From Neobacillus novalis NBRC 102450 (GTDB taxonomy: Bacteria; Bacillota; Bacilli; Bacillales; Cytobacillaceae): a stretch of 64,000 nucleotides of DNA. Under the pieces are notes generated by a model, which saw only the letters and a list, made by a program, of their open reading frames with translations, was not told the DNA's origin and searched no databases. Below are positions 34,264 through 42,954 of this stretch, piece by piece (position 1 is the stretch's first letter; every line of letters starts with the position of its first letter). Both the position numbers and the translations under genes were made by a program. Where the stretch lies: contig NZ_BCVP01000015.1 in NCBI RefSeq assembly GCF_001591805.1, forward strand, positions 216,385 through 280,384, read 5' to 3'.

Positions 34264-35943
34264 ATGGAATTCAGAGTAAAAGATTTGCTCCAAATTGTGT
34301 CTCTTAAAGATGCTGTAGTACTAAGCGGGCACAACTATTTAAACAAAGTAATTAAAGGCGCCACGATTATGGAAGCCCCCGACATTACTGACTGGTTGAA
34401 GGGCGGGGAATTAATTTTAACAAGTCTCTATCCTATACGTTCTTTTGATAAAGAGGAGCAACAGCAGTTTATTTCTCGTCTGGCGGAAAAAGGGGTAAGT
34501 GCACTGGTTATTAAAAATCACCGCTTTGTGACAGAAATTCCGGAGTCGATTGTAAGTGCCGGGGAAAAATTCAAGCTGCCGATTATCCAGCTTCCAAAAG
34601 AAATTCCTTATGTTGATGTTATGTATCCGGTTATGGGCGAAATCATGAATAATCAAGTAAAGAAACTCCAGTATTACAAGGAAATTCATGACCGTTTTAC
34701 TGCATTATCGTTAGCGGATGAGGGGCCTGATAAAATAATCGCTACGTTAGAGTTGTTAATTGGAAATCCAGTTGCCCTATTTGACCGGAATTTCCATTGT
34801 ATTTCATCTACGCTACCCTCTCTGGCGATGTTTGAGATTGTTGAAAAAATCCCTTATTACAATCAAACAGAAGAAATAAAATTCCCGCATTTTCGGCAAA
34901 TTGTCAAATATCCAGAGCTGGCAGGCCAAAAGGGATATCAAATTGTCGTTCCAATTGAAACGATTAACCACATTAAAACATATCTGTTAATCGGAGAAAC
35001 GAATAAACCTCTAGAAGAACTTGACTTTATCGCTGTTGAAAATGCAGCGACAGCTTTATCACTTGAATTAGTAAAACAATTCGCGGTAGCAGAGGTGGAT
35101 AAGAAATTTAAAAATGATTTAATCAGCGAAATAATTGAGGGGAAATACCAATCCAAGACATTGCTTTACCAAAATGCGAATTTAGTGGGTTGGAATTTAG
35201 AAGGATCCTTTGCAGTTGTTTTGTTCAAGATCATCAAAAATAATGAAACACTTTCATCAAGGTTAAAAAATAAACGGGGATTAACCAACCAGCATGAGCC
35301 AATAGTATATGAAATTATTCACCGATATTTGCCAAATGGGATTATTGGGAACAAAAGCAGCCTGGTTATTGTGTTATGGAAAATAGAGGGGAAAAATGAA
35401 AGTGAATTGAAGTGGATGTCGAGTATTAAAGAAACAGCAAAAGGCATCCAAGATTTAATGAAAAATCAAATAGGAGATTTCGTGGTACAGGTAGGGATAG
35501 GAAGCCTCGCTCATAGTATAGATGAAATTCCAATAAGTTATCAAAAATCCCAGGATGCTTTGGAACTGGGGGAGATTTTGAAAGGAAAAGAAGCCATTAC
35601 GGCATTTTCCGAACTAGGGATATTTAGACTCCTTTGCCAATTTGATGATCCGACCCTTTTAAAACCTTTTATTCCGTCTTCACTTCAAAAACTACTTCAT
35701 TACTCGCAAGCAAATAAGAATGATTTGCTGGAAACATTAAAAACCTTTTTAGAGTGTAATCAAAATGCTACGAAAGCGTCCCAAGTTTTATTTATACACC
35801 ATAAAACGGCTGTTTATCGGTTAGAAAGGATAAAAGAGATTACCGGGATGAATTTTGAAGACCCAGAGGAAATGTTATCCGTTCGAGTTGGTTTGAAGAT
35901 AGTAGATCTTCTTGAACGAGAAAATAAAACACATTTGAATTGA
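34264..35943 (+). CDS. pucR: PucR family transcriptional regulator, second paralogue
   Basis: A 559-residue regulator with the PucR N-terminal domain (about residues 3-120: 'VKDLLQIVSLKDAVVLSGHNYLNKVIKGATIMEAPDITDWL'), a middle region and a C-terminal helix-turn-helix ('NATKASQVLFIHHKTAVYRLERIKEITG'). It probably controls the downstream ridA-allC-allE-allD-allFGHK genes and/or the upstream permease/allantoinase unit. Start ATG 34264 has GGAG just upstream; the TTG at 34252 lies inside that site. It diverges clearly from the first PucR, so the two may respond to different intermediates. Confidence 0.86.
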   Translation: MEFRVKDLLQIVSLKDAVVLSGHNYLNKVIKGATIMEAPDITDWLKGGELILTSLYPIRSFDKEEQQQFISRLAEKGVSALVIKNHRFVTEIPESIVSAGEKFKLPIIQLPKEIPYVDVMYPVMGEIMNNQVKKLQYYKEIHDRFTALSLADEGPDKIIATLELLIGNPVALFDRNFHCISSTLPSLAMFEIVEKIPYYNQTEEIKFPHFRQIVKYPELAGQKGYQIVVPIETINHIKTYLLIGETNKPLEELDFIAVENAATALSLELVKQFAVAEVDKKFKNDLISEIIEGKYQSKTLLYQNANLVGWNLEGSFAVVLFKIIKNNETLSSRLKNKRGLTNQHEPIVYEIIHRYLPNGIIGNKSSLVIVLWKIEGKNESELKWMSSIKETAKGIQDLMKNQIGDFVVQVGIGSLAHSIDEIPISYQKSQDALELGEILKGKEAITAFSELGIFRLLCQFDDPTLLKPFIPSSLQKLLHYSQANKNDLLETLKTFLECNQNATKASQVLFIHHKTAVYRLERIKEITGMNFEDPEEMLSVRVGLKIVDLLERENKTHLN

Positions 35944-36005
35944 TTTTATTTCTAATTTCTTTATACTTGTACATTAACCTTATGAGATAGAATGGGGGAA
36001 TCTAT

Positions 36006-36389
36006 ATGACTAGAAAAGCTTACACTGCAAAAAATACCGTCGCTTCCGGACCGTATTCACATGCGGTTGACGCAGGTGAATTTATTTTTTTATCGGGTCA
36101 AACAGCAATGAACACAGTCGGAGCCGAAAAAATGACGGGCGATATTGGTGCACAGACCAAGCAATGTTTTACTAATTTATTCGAGGTGTTAGAAGCAGGA
36201 AACCTTACCCCTGATGATGTAGTAAAAGTAAATGTGTATCTGACAGACATGAAGAATTTCACAGCGATGAATGAGGTTTATAAAACATTCTTTGCGGATC
36301 CGTATCCTGCTAGAACTTGCGTCGCTGTTTTAGCGCTGCCGCTTGGTGCAGAGGTAGAAATTGAATTAATTGCTAAGAGATCCAACTAA
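36006..36389 (+). CDS. ridA: RidA family enamine/imine deaminase
   Basis: A 127-residue RidA (YjgF/YER057c/UK114) protein. The conserved 'GPYSHAV', 'FLSGQTAMN', 'KVNVYLTDM', 'YPARTCVAVLALPLGAEVEIE' elements include the key Arg that binds the substrate carboxylate. RidA enzymes hydrolyse reactive enamines and imines. In ureide pathways a RidA-like protein may speed the breakdown of unstable imino/ureido intermediates, so its place between pucR and allC looks functional. It could equally be a general detoxifier. GGGGGAA site precedes it. Confidence 0.9.
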   Translation: MTRKAYTAKNTVASGPYSHAVDAGEFIFLSGQTAMNTVGAEKMTGDIGAQTKQCFTNLFEVLEAGNLTPDDVVKVNVYLTDMKNFTAMNEVYKTFFADPYPARTCVAVLALPLGAEVEIELIAKRSN

Positions 36390-36395
36390 ATGTAG

Positions 36396-36429
36396 TTAAA
36401 AAGGAGTGAGCAGCGGCTTGCTCTTTTTT
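36396..36429 (+). terminator. Probable terminator after ridA
   Basis: Short GAGCA (36408-36412) / TGCTC (36419-36423) stem, with flanking A-run and a TTTTTT run that could extend the pairing. Weaker than the other terminators here. Confidence 0.5.
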
Positions 36430-36568
36430 ATTTATCCGTTTTGGACAAAAAATCAAATCATCTTTATCCACTAGTCATAATGATATTTTGACTGAAAATG
36501 CTTACACTAAGAGAGGAAAGAAAAAGAAATTTATATCTCTGTAAATATGTTTTTTGGGGGTAGATGCA

Positions 36569-37795
36569 ATGGATGATTTACAAAAAGAAGTAGTTGATAG
36601 ACTTGAGTGGCTGGGTGAATTTGGAAAGGATCCGGCTGGCGGAGTTTCACGTCTTCTATATTCAAAAGAGTGGACCCAAGCACAGCACGCATTAAATGGC
36701 TGGATTGAAGAAGAAGGCCTTGAAGCCGGCTTTGATGAAATTGGCAATTTATTTGGGACGTTAAAAGGAAAAAATACGAATGAGACAGTTCTTACTGGTT
36801 CACACGTTGATACCGTAAAAAATGGTGGCCTATATGATGGCGCGTATGGTGTAGTTGCTGGAATATTGGCATTAAAATATTTAAAGCAAAAATACGGACA
36901 GCCACTACGTAACATTGAGGTAGTTTCCATGGCAGAAGAAGAGGGCAGCCGATTCCCTTATGCTTTTTGGGGCTCTAAAAACATCGTAGGCACGGCTCGG
37001 CGCGAAGATGTTGAGAACATTAAAGATTTTGATGGTATCCCATTTGTTGAAGCAATGAAAGAATCAGGCTTTAATTTCAGGGATGAATCAAAAGCACCGC
37101 GCAATGATTTAAAAGCATTTGTTGAGCTTCATGTTGAACAAGGCAGTGTCTTAGAAACGGAAAAAATACCAGTAGCTGTTGTCAACAATATCGTCGGCCA
37201 AAGACGATTTACTGTTGAAGTAAACGGTGAAGCAAACCATGCTGGTACAACGCCAATGGGATATCGAAAAGACGCACTCTACGCTGCAAGCCAAATGGTT
37301 TTTGAAATGATTACAATGGCCAGAGAAGTGGGAGACCCCCTTGTTACTACAGTTGGTAAGATTGAAGCACAGCCGAATATCGTGAATGTGGTGCCAGGAA
37401 AAGCGATTTTCACTATTGATGTCCGCCACACGGATAAAGAGGCACTCATATCGTTTACCAATCAGTTAACGGAACGAATAAATGAAATTTCAAAAGAGCA
37501 TGGTGTTGAAACAACCACCGATATGTGGATGGATGCTGACCCAGTTCCAATGGATACAACAGTAGTGGAATTGATTGAGAATCAATGTAAAGAAAACAGT
37601 TTGAATTATAAGGTAATGCACAGTGGTGCAGGGCATGACTCGCAAATTTTTGCCCCATTCGTACCTACGGCCATGCTATTTGTGCCTAGTCACAAAGGAA
37701 TCAGCCATAACCCGGCCGAATATACAGAGCCTTCAGATTTAGCAGAAGGCGTAAAGGGTCTTATAGGTGCCCTATATGAATTAGGATACAAATAA
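36569..37795 (+). CDS. allC: Allantoate amidohydrolase
   Basis: A 408-residue M20-type amidase/carbamoylase that converts allantoate to (S)-ureidoglycine, CO2 and ammonia. Metal ligands are visible in GSHVDTV (His79), YDGAYG (Asp90), EEEGSRFP (Glu124-Glu125), 'ELHVEQG' and near the C-terminus 'HSGAGHDSQ'. 'GEANHAGTTPM' and 'RKDALYAAS' are typical of the family's dimerisation domain. Length equals that of E. coli AllC and B. subtilis PucF. ATG 36569 is preferred, with GGGGG eight bases upstream. It opens the allC-allE-allD-allD-allFGHK run. Confidence 0.9.
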   Translation: MDDLQKEVVDRLEWLGEFGKDPAGGVSRLLYSKEWTQAQHALNGWIEEEGLEAGFDEIGNLFGTLKGKNTNETVLTGSHVDTVKNGGLYDGAYGVVAGILALKYLKQKYGQPLRNIEVVSMAEEEGSRFPYAFWGSKNIVGTARREDVENIKDFDGIPFVEAMKESGFNFRDESKAPRNDLKAFVELHVEQGSVLETEKIPVAVVNNIVGQRRFTVEVNGEANHAGTTPMGYRKDALYAASQMVFEMITMAREVGDPLVTTVGKIEAQPNIVNVVPGKAIFTIDVRHTDKEALISFTNQLTERINEISKEHGVETTTDMWMDADPVPMDTTVVELIENQCKENSLNYKVMHSGAGHDSQIFAPFVPTAMLFVPSHKGISHNPAEYTEPSDLAEGVKGLIGALYELGYK

Positions 37796-37829
37796 TATCT
37801 AAAAAAACATTATAGAGGAGATAGAAACT

Positions 37830-38594
37830 ATGGGTTATCCAAAAGATTTACTTTCAAGCAGATCAATTATTAAACACGGATTATACGCTTTAATCGCACC
37901 TGAAGGTTTGGTAAATAATGTTGTCCCAGGATTTGAGAATTGCTCAATGTCCATTCTAGGTTCACCAAAGCTTGGTGCAAGCTTTGTTGACTACATCATT
38001 ACCATGCACGAAGGCGGAAAGAATAGCGAAGGTTTCTGCGGTCAAGAAGATGTAGAATCATTTGTCTATGTACTTGAGGGAAAAGTGAAAGCAACAGCAG
38101 GCGAAGAGGAGCATGTTCTTGAAGGCAGCGGCTATTTATATTGCCCGCCTGGAGTAAAAATGTATTTAGAAAACCTTGAAGCTGGTGACTCACGTCTATT
38201 CCTTTATAAGCAAAAATATAAACCGCTTGAAGGACGCAAGCCATGGGTTGTTTCCGGACATGCAAATCAAATCGAATTCAGAGATTATGATGACATGCAC
38301 AATGTTCATATTAAAGACCTATTGCCAGCAGATCTTGATTTCGATATGAATTTCCATATTTTATCGTTTGACCCTGCAGCAAGCCATCCGTTTATCGAAA
38401 CTCACGTTCAAGAACATGGAGCGTATTTACTGTCTGGTGAAGGTATGTACAATCTTGATAACGAATGGATTCCAGTTAAAAAAGGTGATTACATCTTTAT
38501 GGGGCCTTATGTTCATCAAGCAGCTTATGCAGTTGGCAGAGAGCCATTAGCATACGTTTACTCTAAAGATTGCAACAGAGACGCATCATTATAA
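37830..38594 (+). CDS. allE: (S)-ureidoglycine aminohydrolase
   Basis: A 254-residue bicupin that deaminates (S)-ureidoglycine to (S)-ureidoglycolate, keeping the stereochemistry. The second cupin shows the manganese site pattern in 'HPFIETHVQEHGAYLLSGEG' (Glu, His, and Gln nearby), then 'KKGDYIFMGPYVHQ'. 'SVGYLYCPPGVKM'-like spacing in the first cupin is also typical of YlbA/AllE. It lies 34 bp after allC with AGAGGAG, in one operon. The assignment is strong because the enzyme fills exactly the step between AllC and AllD. Confidence 0.92.
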   Translation: MGYPKDLLSSRSIIKHGLYALIAPEGLVNNVVPGFENCSMSILGSPKLGASFVDYIITMHEGGKNSEGFCGQEDVESFVYVLEGKVKATAGEEEHVLEGSGYLYCPPGVKMYLENLEAGDSRLFLYKQKYKPLEGRKPWVVSGHANQIEFRDYDDMHNVHIKDLLPADLDFDMNFHILSFDPAASHPFIETHVQEHGAYLLSGEGMYNLDNEWIPVKKGDYIFMGPYVHQAAYAVGREPLAYVYSKDCNRDASL

Positions 38595-38631
38595 TTTACA
38601 ACAAGTTTTTTACTAAAAAGTAGGTGCCTAA

Positions 38632-39681
38632 ATGAGAGTTACAAAAGAAAAATTAACAGATCTAATCAAAACGAAGCTTCAAAAGGCGGGTCTTAAAGAG
38701 GAACATGCTGAAATAGCAGCAGATGTTCTTGTATTTGCTGATGAACGAGGTATTCATTCACACGGGGCAATGCGTGTGGAGTACTATGCAGAAAGAATTG
38801 CAAAGGGCGGAATAAATACAAATCCTGACTTTAAGTTTGAAAAAACAGGCCCTTGTACGGCAGTCTTTCATGCTGATGGCGGCAATGGACATGCCGCTGC
38901 GAAACTGGCAATGGCTGAAGCCATCAATATGGCAAAAGAAAATGGAGTAGCAATCGTTGGGGTGAGAGATATGTCCCATAGCGGTGCAATCTCTTATTTT
39001 ACCCATCAAGCAGCAGAAGCAGATTTAATTGGATTTTCTGTTTGCCAATCCGATCCGATGGTGGTCCCATTTGGCGGGGCAGAGCCTTATTATGGTACCA
39101 ACCCAATTGCCTTTGCTGCGCCAAGTAGTGATGGAAGAAAGATTACATTAGATATGGCGACTACGGTTCAAGCATGGGGGAAAATCCTTCATGCAAGATC
39201 AAAAAATGAGTCTATTCCCGATACATGGGCAGTGGATGAAAAGGGAGAACCAACCACAGATCCCCTTAAAGTAAGTGCGCTATTGCCAATATCCGGACCT
39301 AAGGGTTATGGCCTGGGCATGATGGTTGATGTATTATCTGGAATTCTTCTAGGACTTCCTTTTGGAAACAAGGTTTCTTCCATGTATGAGAATTTATCCG
39401 AATATCGTAAATTGGGTCAACTTCATATTGTGATTAACCCAGCATTCTTTACGGGTCTAATGGATTTCAAGCAAAATATTTCTAATACGATGGAAGATCT
39501 AAATCAGATTAAACCTGCAACAGGCTTTTCAAAAGTCCTTTATCCTGGGCAAAATAATGATGTAGTCATAGCAGAATACAAGGAAAAAGGGATTGAAATC
39601 GTTGATGATATTTATGAATATTTAATCTCTGATACCATCCATAACAATCAATATGATCACAAAAACCCATTTGCTGAATAG
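38632..39681 (+). CDS. allD: Ureidoglycolate dehydrogenase (AllD), first copy
   Basis: A 349-residue NAD(P)-dependent dehydrogenase of the LDH2/malate-sulfolactate family, oxidising (S)-ureidoglycolate to oxalurate. The typical 'DERGIHSHGAMRVEYYAERI', 'MSHSGAISYF', 'PFGGAEPYYGTNPIAFAAP' and 'GPKGYGLGMMVDVLSGIL' blocks are present; the SHG His is the catalytic/substrate-binding residue in this family. The gene lies 37 bp after allE. A paralogue of identical length follows after a 186-bp spacer that contains an interspersed repeat. Confidence 0.88.
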   Translation: MRVTKEKLTDLIKTKLQKAGLKEEHAEIAADVLVFADERGIHSHGAMRVEYYAERIAKGGINTNPDFKFEKTGPCTAVFHADGGNGHAAAKLAMAEAINMAKENGVAIVGVRDMSHSGAISYFTHQAAEADLIGFSVCQSDPMVVPFGGAEPYYGTNPIAFAAPSSDGRKITLDMATTVQAWGKILHARSKNESIPDTWAVDEKGEPTTDPLKVSALLPISGPKGYGLGMMVDVLSGILLGLPFGNKVSSMYENLSEYRKLGQLHIVINPAFFTGLMDFKQNISNTMEDLNQIKPATGFSKVLYPGQNNDVVIAEYKEKGIEIVDDIYEYLISDTIHNNQYDHKNPFAE

Positions 39682-39827
39682 AAAAGCGCATGCGCACTGG
39701 TCAGCGGCGTATGGCCTGGAGCGCTCCAACTGAGATAAAGGAAACACGGAGAGCTTCGCTGCCCGATGTTGACTTATCGTAGGGCGGAGAGCGAAGGACA
39801 CTAGCCGCTAGGGCGCTGGAGCTAGAC
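39681..39827 (+). repeat. Interspersed ~147-bp repeat, copy 1
   Basis: Begins GAAAAGCGCATGCGC and ends GGCGCTGGAGCTAGAC, with a central GATGTTGACTTATCGTAGGG. An inverted second copy at 56297-56442 shares most positions, including that central 20-mer and GAGATAAAGGAAACACG. GC-richer than its surroundings and non-coding. It fills the gap between the two allD genes and its first base is the last base of the first allD stop codon. It resembles short intergenic repeats of other Bacillus genomes. Confidence 0.88.
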
Positions 39828-39867
39828 AATTCTCAATGTCGAAAACCTACTAAAGAGGTGTTTAGGG

Positions 39868-40917
39868 ATGAGGGTAACAAAAGAGCAATTAAAGGATTTA
39901 ATTGTCACAAAGCTTCATAAAGCAGGTTTAACAGTGGATCATGCTGGTATTGTAGCGGATGTACTTGTTCATGCTGATGCACGAGGATATCACTCCCATG
40001 GGGCAATGCGGGTAGAATATTACGCTGAAAGAATTGCAAAGGGTGGTACAACTCATAATCCTAATTTTGAGTTTACGAAAACAGGCCCATGCACAGCGAT
40101 TTTCGACGGTGATAATGGAGCCGGTCAAGTTGTGGCCAAATTAGGGATGGACGAAGCGATTAAAATGGCTAAGGAAAATGGAGTTGCTATTGTAGGTATG
40201 AGACGCTTGGGACATAGTGGTGCCCTATCATACTTTGTACAACAAGCTGCTGATAAAGACTTGGTTGCGATTTCCCTTTGTCAATCTGACCCAATGGCAG
40301 TACCATTTGGTGGAGCTGAGCCTTATTATGGTACGAACCCTATTGCATTTGCGGCTCCTGGAAAGAATGGAAAACATATTATTATCGATATGGCAACAAC
40401 CGTTCAGGCATGGGGGAAAATTCTTGATGCCAGATCCAAAAACAAACCAATTGCTGAAGGCTGGGCTGTAGACAGCAATGGCGAAAATACAACAGATCCA
40501 TTTAAAGTCAATGCGTTGTTACCAATCGCTGGTCCAAAAGGATACGGGCTAATGATGATGGTTGACGTATTATCCGGAATCCTGTTAGGCGTGCCATTCG
40601 GAAATAAGGTAAGTTCGATGTATCATGATTTAACTGAAGGTAGAAATCTTGGTCAGCTGCATATTGTCATTGATCCAGAGCGTTTTGCAGGAATTAATGC
40701 CTTTAAAGAAAGTGTTGCTCAAACAATGAAAGATCTGAATGATATTAAGCCAGCTACAGGATTTGATAAAGTTTACTATCCTGGACAAAGAAGTGCAGAT
40801 AGAGAAAATAAATCAGAAGTAGACGGTATTGAAATCGTCGATCATATTTATGAATATTTAACGTCAGACGTTGTTCACAACAATGCTTATGATAATAAAA
40901 GCCCTTTTGCAAAATAA
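39868..40917 (+). CDS. allD: Ureidoglycolate dehydrogenase (AllD), second copy
   Basis: A 349-residue paralogue of the preceding protein with the same blocks ('DARGYHSHGAMRVEYYAERI', 'LGHSGALSYF', 'PFGGAEPYYGTNPIAFAAP', 'GPKGYGLMMMVDVLSG'). The two are alike over their whole length, including the 'VTKE.L.DLI.TKL.KAGL' start and 'HNNAYDNKSPFAK' end, so they come from a tandem duplication. Differences cluster in the C-terminal ~60 residues and in surface positions. Different cofactor (NAD/NADP) or substrate preference is possible. Good GAGGTG site; a terminator follows. Confidence 0.87.
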   Translation: MRVTKEQLKDLIVTKLHKAGLTVDHAGIVADVLVHADARGYHSHGAMRVEYYAERIAKGGTTHNPNFEFTKTGPCTAIFDGDNGAGQVVAKLGMDEAIKMAKENGVAIVGMRRLGHSGALSYFVQQAADKDLVAISLCQSDPMAVPFGGAEPYYGTNPIAFAAPGKNGKHIIIDMATTVQAWGKILDARSKNKPIAEGWAVDSNGENTTDPFKVNALLPIAGPKGYGLMMMVDVLSGILLGVPFGNKVSSMYHDLTEGRNLGQLHIVIDPERFAGINAFKESVAQTMKDLNDIKPATGFDKVYYPGQRSADRENKSEVDGIEIVDHIYEYLTSDVVHNNAYDNKSPFAK

Positions 40918-40935
40918 TCATAAATAATCTCTATT

Positions 40936-40968
40936 AAAAGGGCGGCTTCCATTTTTAGTCGCTCTTTT
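40936..40968 (+). terminator. Terminator after second allD
   Basis: AAAAGGGCGGCT (40936-40947) pairs with AGTCGCTCTTTT (40957-40968) using two G-U pairs, loop of 9. The following allFGHK genes therefore may have their own promoter in the 41000-41100 AT-rich region. Confidence 0.7.
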
Positions 40969-41152
40969 AAATCCGCAAAAGAGTGAAAATTCATAAGAAT
41001 ATAACAAAAATTGTTTTTACGAATTTTTAATGTATAGGTATTGTTTTTTATTACATTGCAAGGGGAAAAAACTTACCATTACAGAGGAACAAATGATTTA
41101 AATTACCGCTTATTATGAAAGCGAAAAATAAATTAAAGAGGTGCATTCATTA

Positions 41153-42901
41153 ATGCTTTATACGATTATCAAAGAGAATTCCTACCAGGATTCAGTTAAC
41201 CTGATGCTTCTCACCAATAAAATTTCCACTATGGACGGAATTAACAAGGTACAAATCATGATGGGAACTCCGGCCAATAAAGATATCTTCAAAACTGCAG
41301 GTCTCCACACTGAAGAGCTTGAAAAAGCTGCTGCTAATGATATGTGTATCGTTGTTGATACAGACTCAGAAGACAAAATTCAAGAAGTTCTTGATGAGGT
41401 TGATCAATATTTAAACAATCAAGCAATTGCAGGAAGTAAGGAAGAATTCGAAACAGTACGTACATGGGATAAGGCACTTAAAGCTTTACCAAATGCAAAT
41501 ATTGCACTTATTTCTACTCCAGGTCAATATGCGGCTGAAGAAGCTGAGAAAGCACTTGACAATGACATGCATGTCTTAATCTTTAGTGATAACGTGTCAA
41601 TCGAAGATGAGCGCCGTATTAAAGAAAAGGCGCATGAAAAAGGCCTACTTGTTATGGGTCCAGACTGTGGTACTGAAATTGTCTCCGGTGTACCGCTTGC
41701 ATTTGCAAACGTTGTAAAGCAAGGGAATATTGGTATTGTTGGGGCTTCCGGAACTGGTATTCAGGAAGTTTCAGTTCAAATCGACCGTCTTGGCGGCGGT
41801 GTTACACATGCGATTGGAACAGGTGGACGTGACCTTTCTGATAAAATTGGTGCGATTACGATGTTAGATGCAATCAAAGGGTTAGCAAACCATAACAAAA
41901 CAGAAGTCATCACACTTATTTCTAAGCCGCCTGCAAAAGAAGTACGCGATGAAGTTGTTCAATTACTTCAAAGCGTTTCAAAACCAGTTGTTGCTATTTT
42001 CCTTGGCGAGGAGCCGCATGCACATGAAGGAAATATGTACTATGCGAACACCCTTGAAGAAACAGCTGCAATCTCTGTAGACCTTGCAAAAGGAAATGCG
42101 GTGAAAGCAAACTACTATCAGTACAACCTTGAAGTACCGGCAGTAGACTTAAAGCCTGAACAAAAAACAATCAAAGGTCTTTATTCTGGTGGTACCCTTG
42201 GATATGAAGCGGCTACATTAATCAGCAGAGGTCTTGGACTTGGAAAAAGCGAACATCATGAGGATGGTTATCTATTAAAGGCAAATGGCTTTGAAGTAGC
42301 TGACCTAGGTGATGATATTTATACACAAGGTAAACCACACCCAATGATTGACCCTAATACAAGAATTGAATTCTTCCAAAAAGCAGCGCAGGATGAGCAA
42401 ACAGCGATTATCCTATTCGATGTTGTTCTTGGTTACGGTTCACATGAAGATATGGCAGGCGCGTTACTACCTGGTATCGAAAAAATCCAAAAAGCGGCAC
42501 AGGAAAACGGCAGAAATATTTACTTTGTTGCGACTGTATGTGGAACAGATCAAGATCCGCAAAACATTCAAGAACAAAAAGCAAAGCTTGAAAAAGCTGG
42601 GATTATCCTAAGAGACAGTAATAACCAAGCAATTCGTACAGCTTTAGCGATGCTTGATATCAAGGTTGAAGAAGCAGATAAAGAAGTTGTTCCTGCAAAA
42701 GGTGAGGCTGCAAAAACTGAAATTACCGTTTCTTCAGCAATTGAAAAATTCCTGAACGAAAAGCCAAGCGTGATTAACGTAGGTCTAAAGAAATTCACAG
42801 AATCTATTACAGCTAACGGCGGCAGAGCTGTTCAATTCGACTGGCGTCCAGTAGCCGGTGGTAATGAAAGAATGCGCAAAGTCTTAAGCGTCCTTCGCTA
42901 A
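41153..42901 (+). CDS. allF: AllF, oxamate carbamoyltransferase subunit (FdrA family)
   Basis: A 582-residue protein of the FdrA family, related to succinyl-CoA synthetase alpha chains. 'GPDCGTEIVSGVPLAFANVV' and 'GNIGIVGASGTGIQEVSVQIDRLGGGVTHAIGTGGRDLSDKIGA' form the nucleotide/CoA-ligase-like core. In E. coli FdrA has been recognised as AllF, one of three subunits (AllF, AllG, AllH) of the enzyme that splits oxalurate with phosphate into oxamate and carbamoyl phosphate. The same three families follow one another here in the same order, and the ureidoglycolate dehydrogenases upstream make oxalurate. ATG 41153 has AAAGAGGTG nine bases upstream. Confidence 0.85.
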   Translation: MLYTIIKENSYQDSVNLMLLTNKISTMDGINKVQIMMGTPANKDIFKTAGLHTEELEKAAANDMCIVVDTDSEDKIQEVLDEVDQYLNNQAIAGSKEEFETVRTWDKALKALPNANIALISTPGQYAAEEAEKALDNDMHVLIFSDNVSIEDERRIKEKAHEKGLLVMGPDCGTEIVSGVPLAFANVVKQGNIGIVGASGTGIQEVSVQIDRLGGGVTHAIGTGGRDLSDKIGAITMLDAIKGLANHNKTEVITLISKPPAKEVRDEVVQLLQSVSKPVVAIFLGEEPHAHEGNMYYANTLEETAAISVDLAKGNAVKANYYQYNLEVPAVDLKPEQKTIKGLYSGGTLGYEAATLISRGLGLGKSEHHEDGYLLKANGFEVADLGDDIYTQGKPHPMIDPNTRIEFFQKAAQDEQTAIILFDVVLGYGSHEDMAGALLPGIEKIQKAAQENGRNIYFVATVCGTDQDPQNIQEQKAKLEKAGIILRDSNNQAIRTALAMLDIKVEEADKEVVPAKGEAAKTEITVSSAIEKFLNEKPSVINVGLKKFTESITANGGRAVQFDWRPVAGGNERMRKVLSVLR

Positions 42902-42954
42902 ACCAAAGGCTAAACGAATTTGCACTAACATTGAATTTTCAGGAGGAAAGCATA

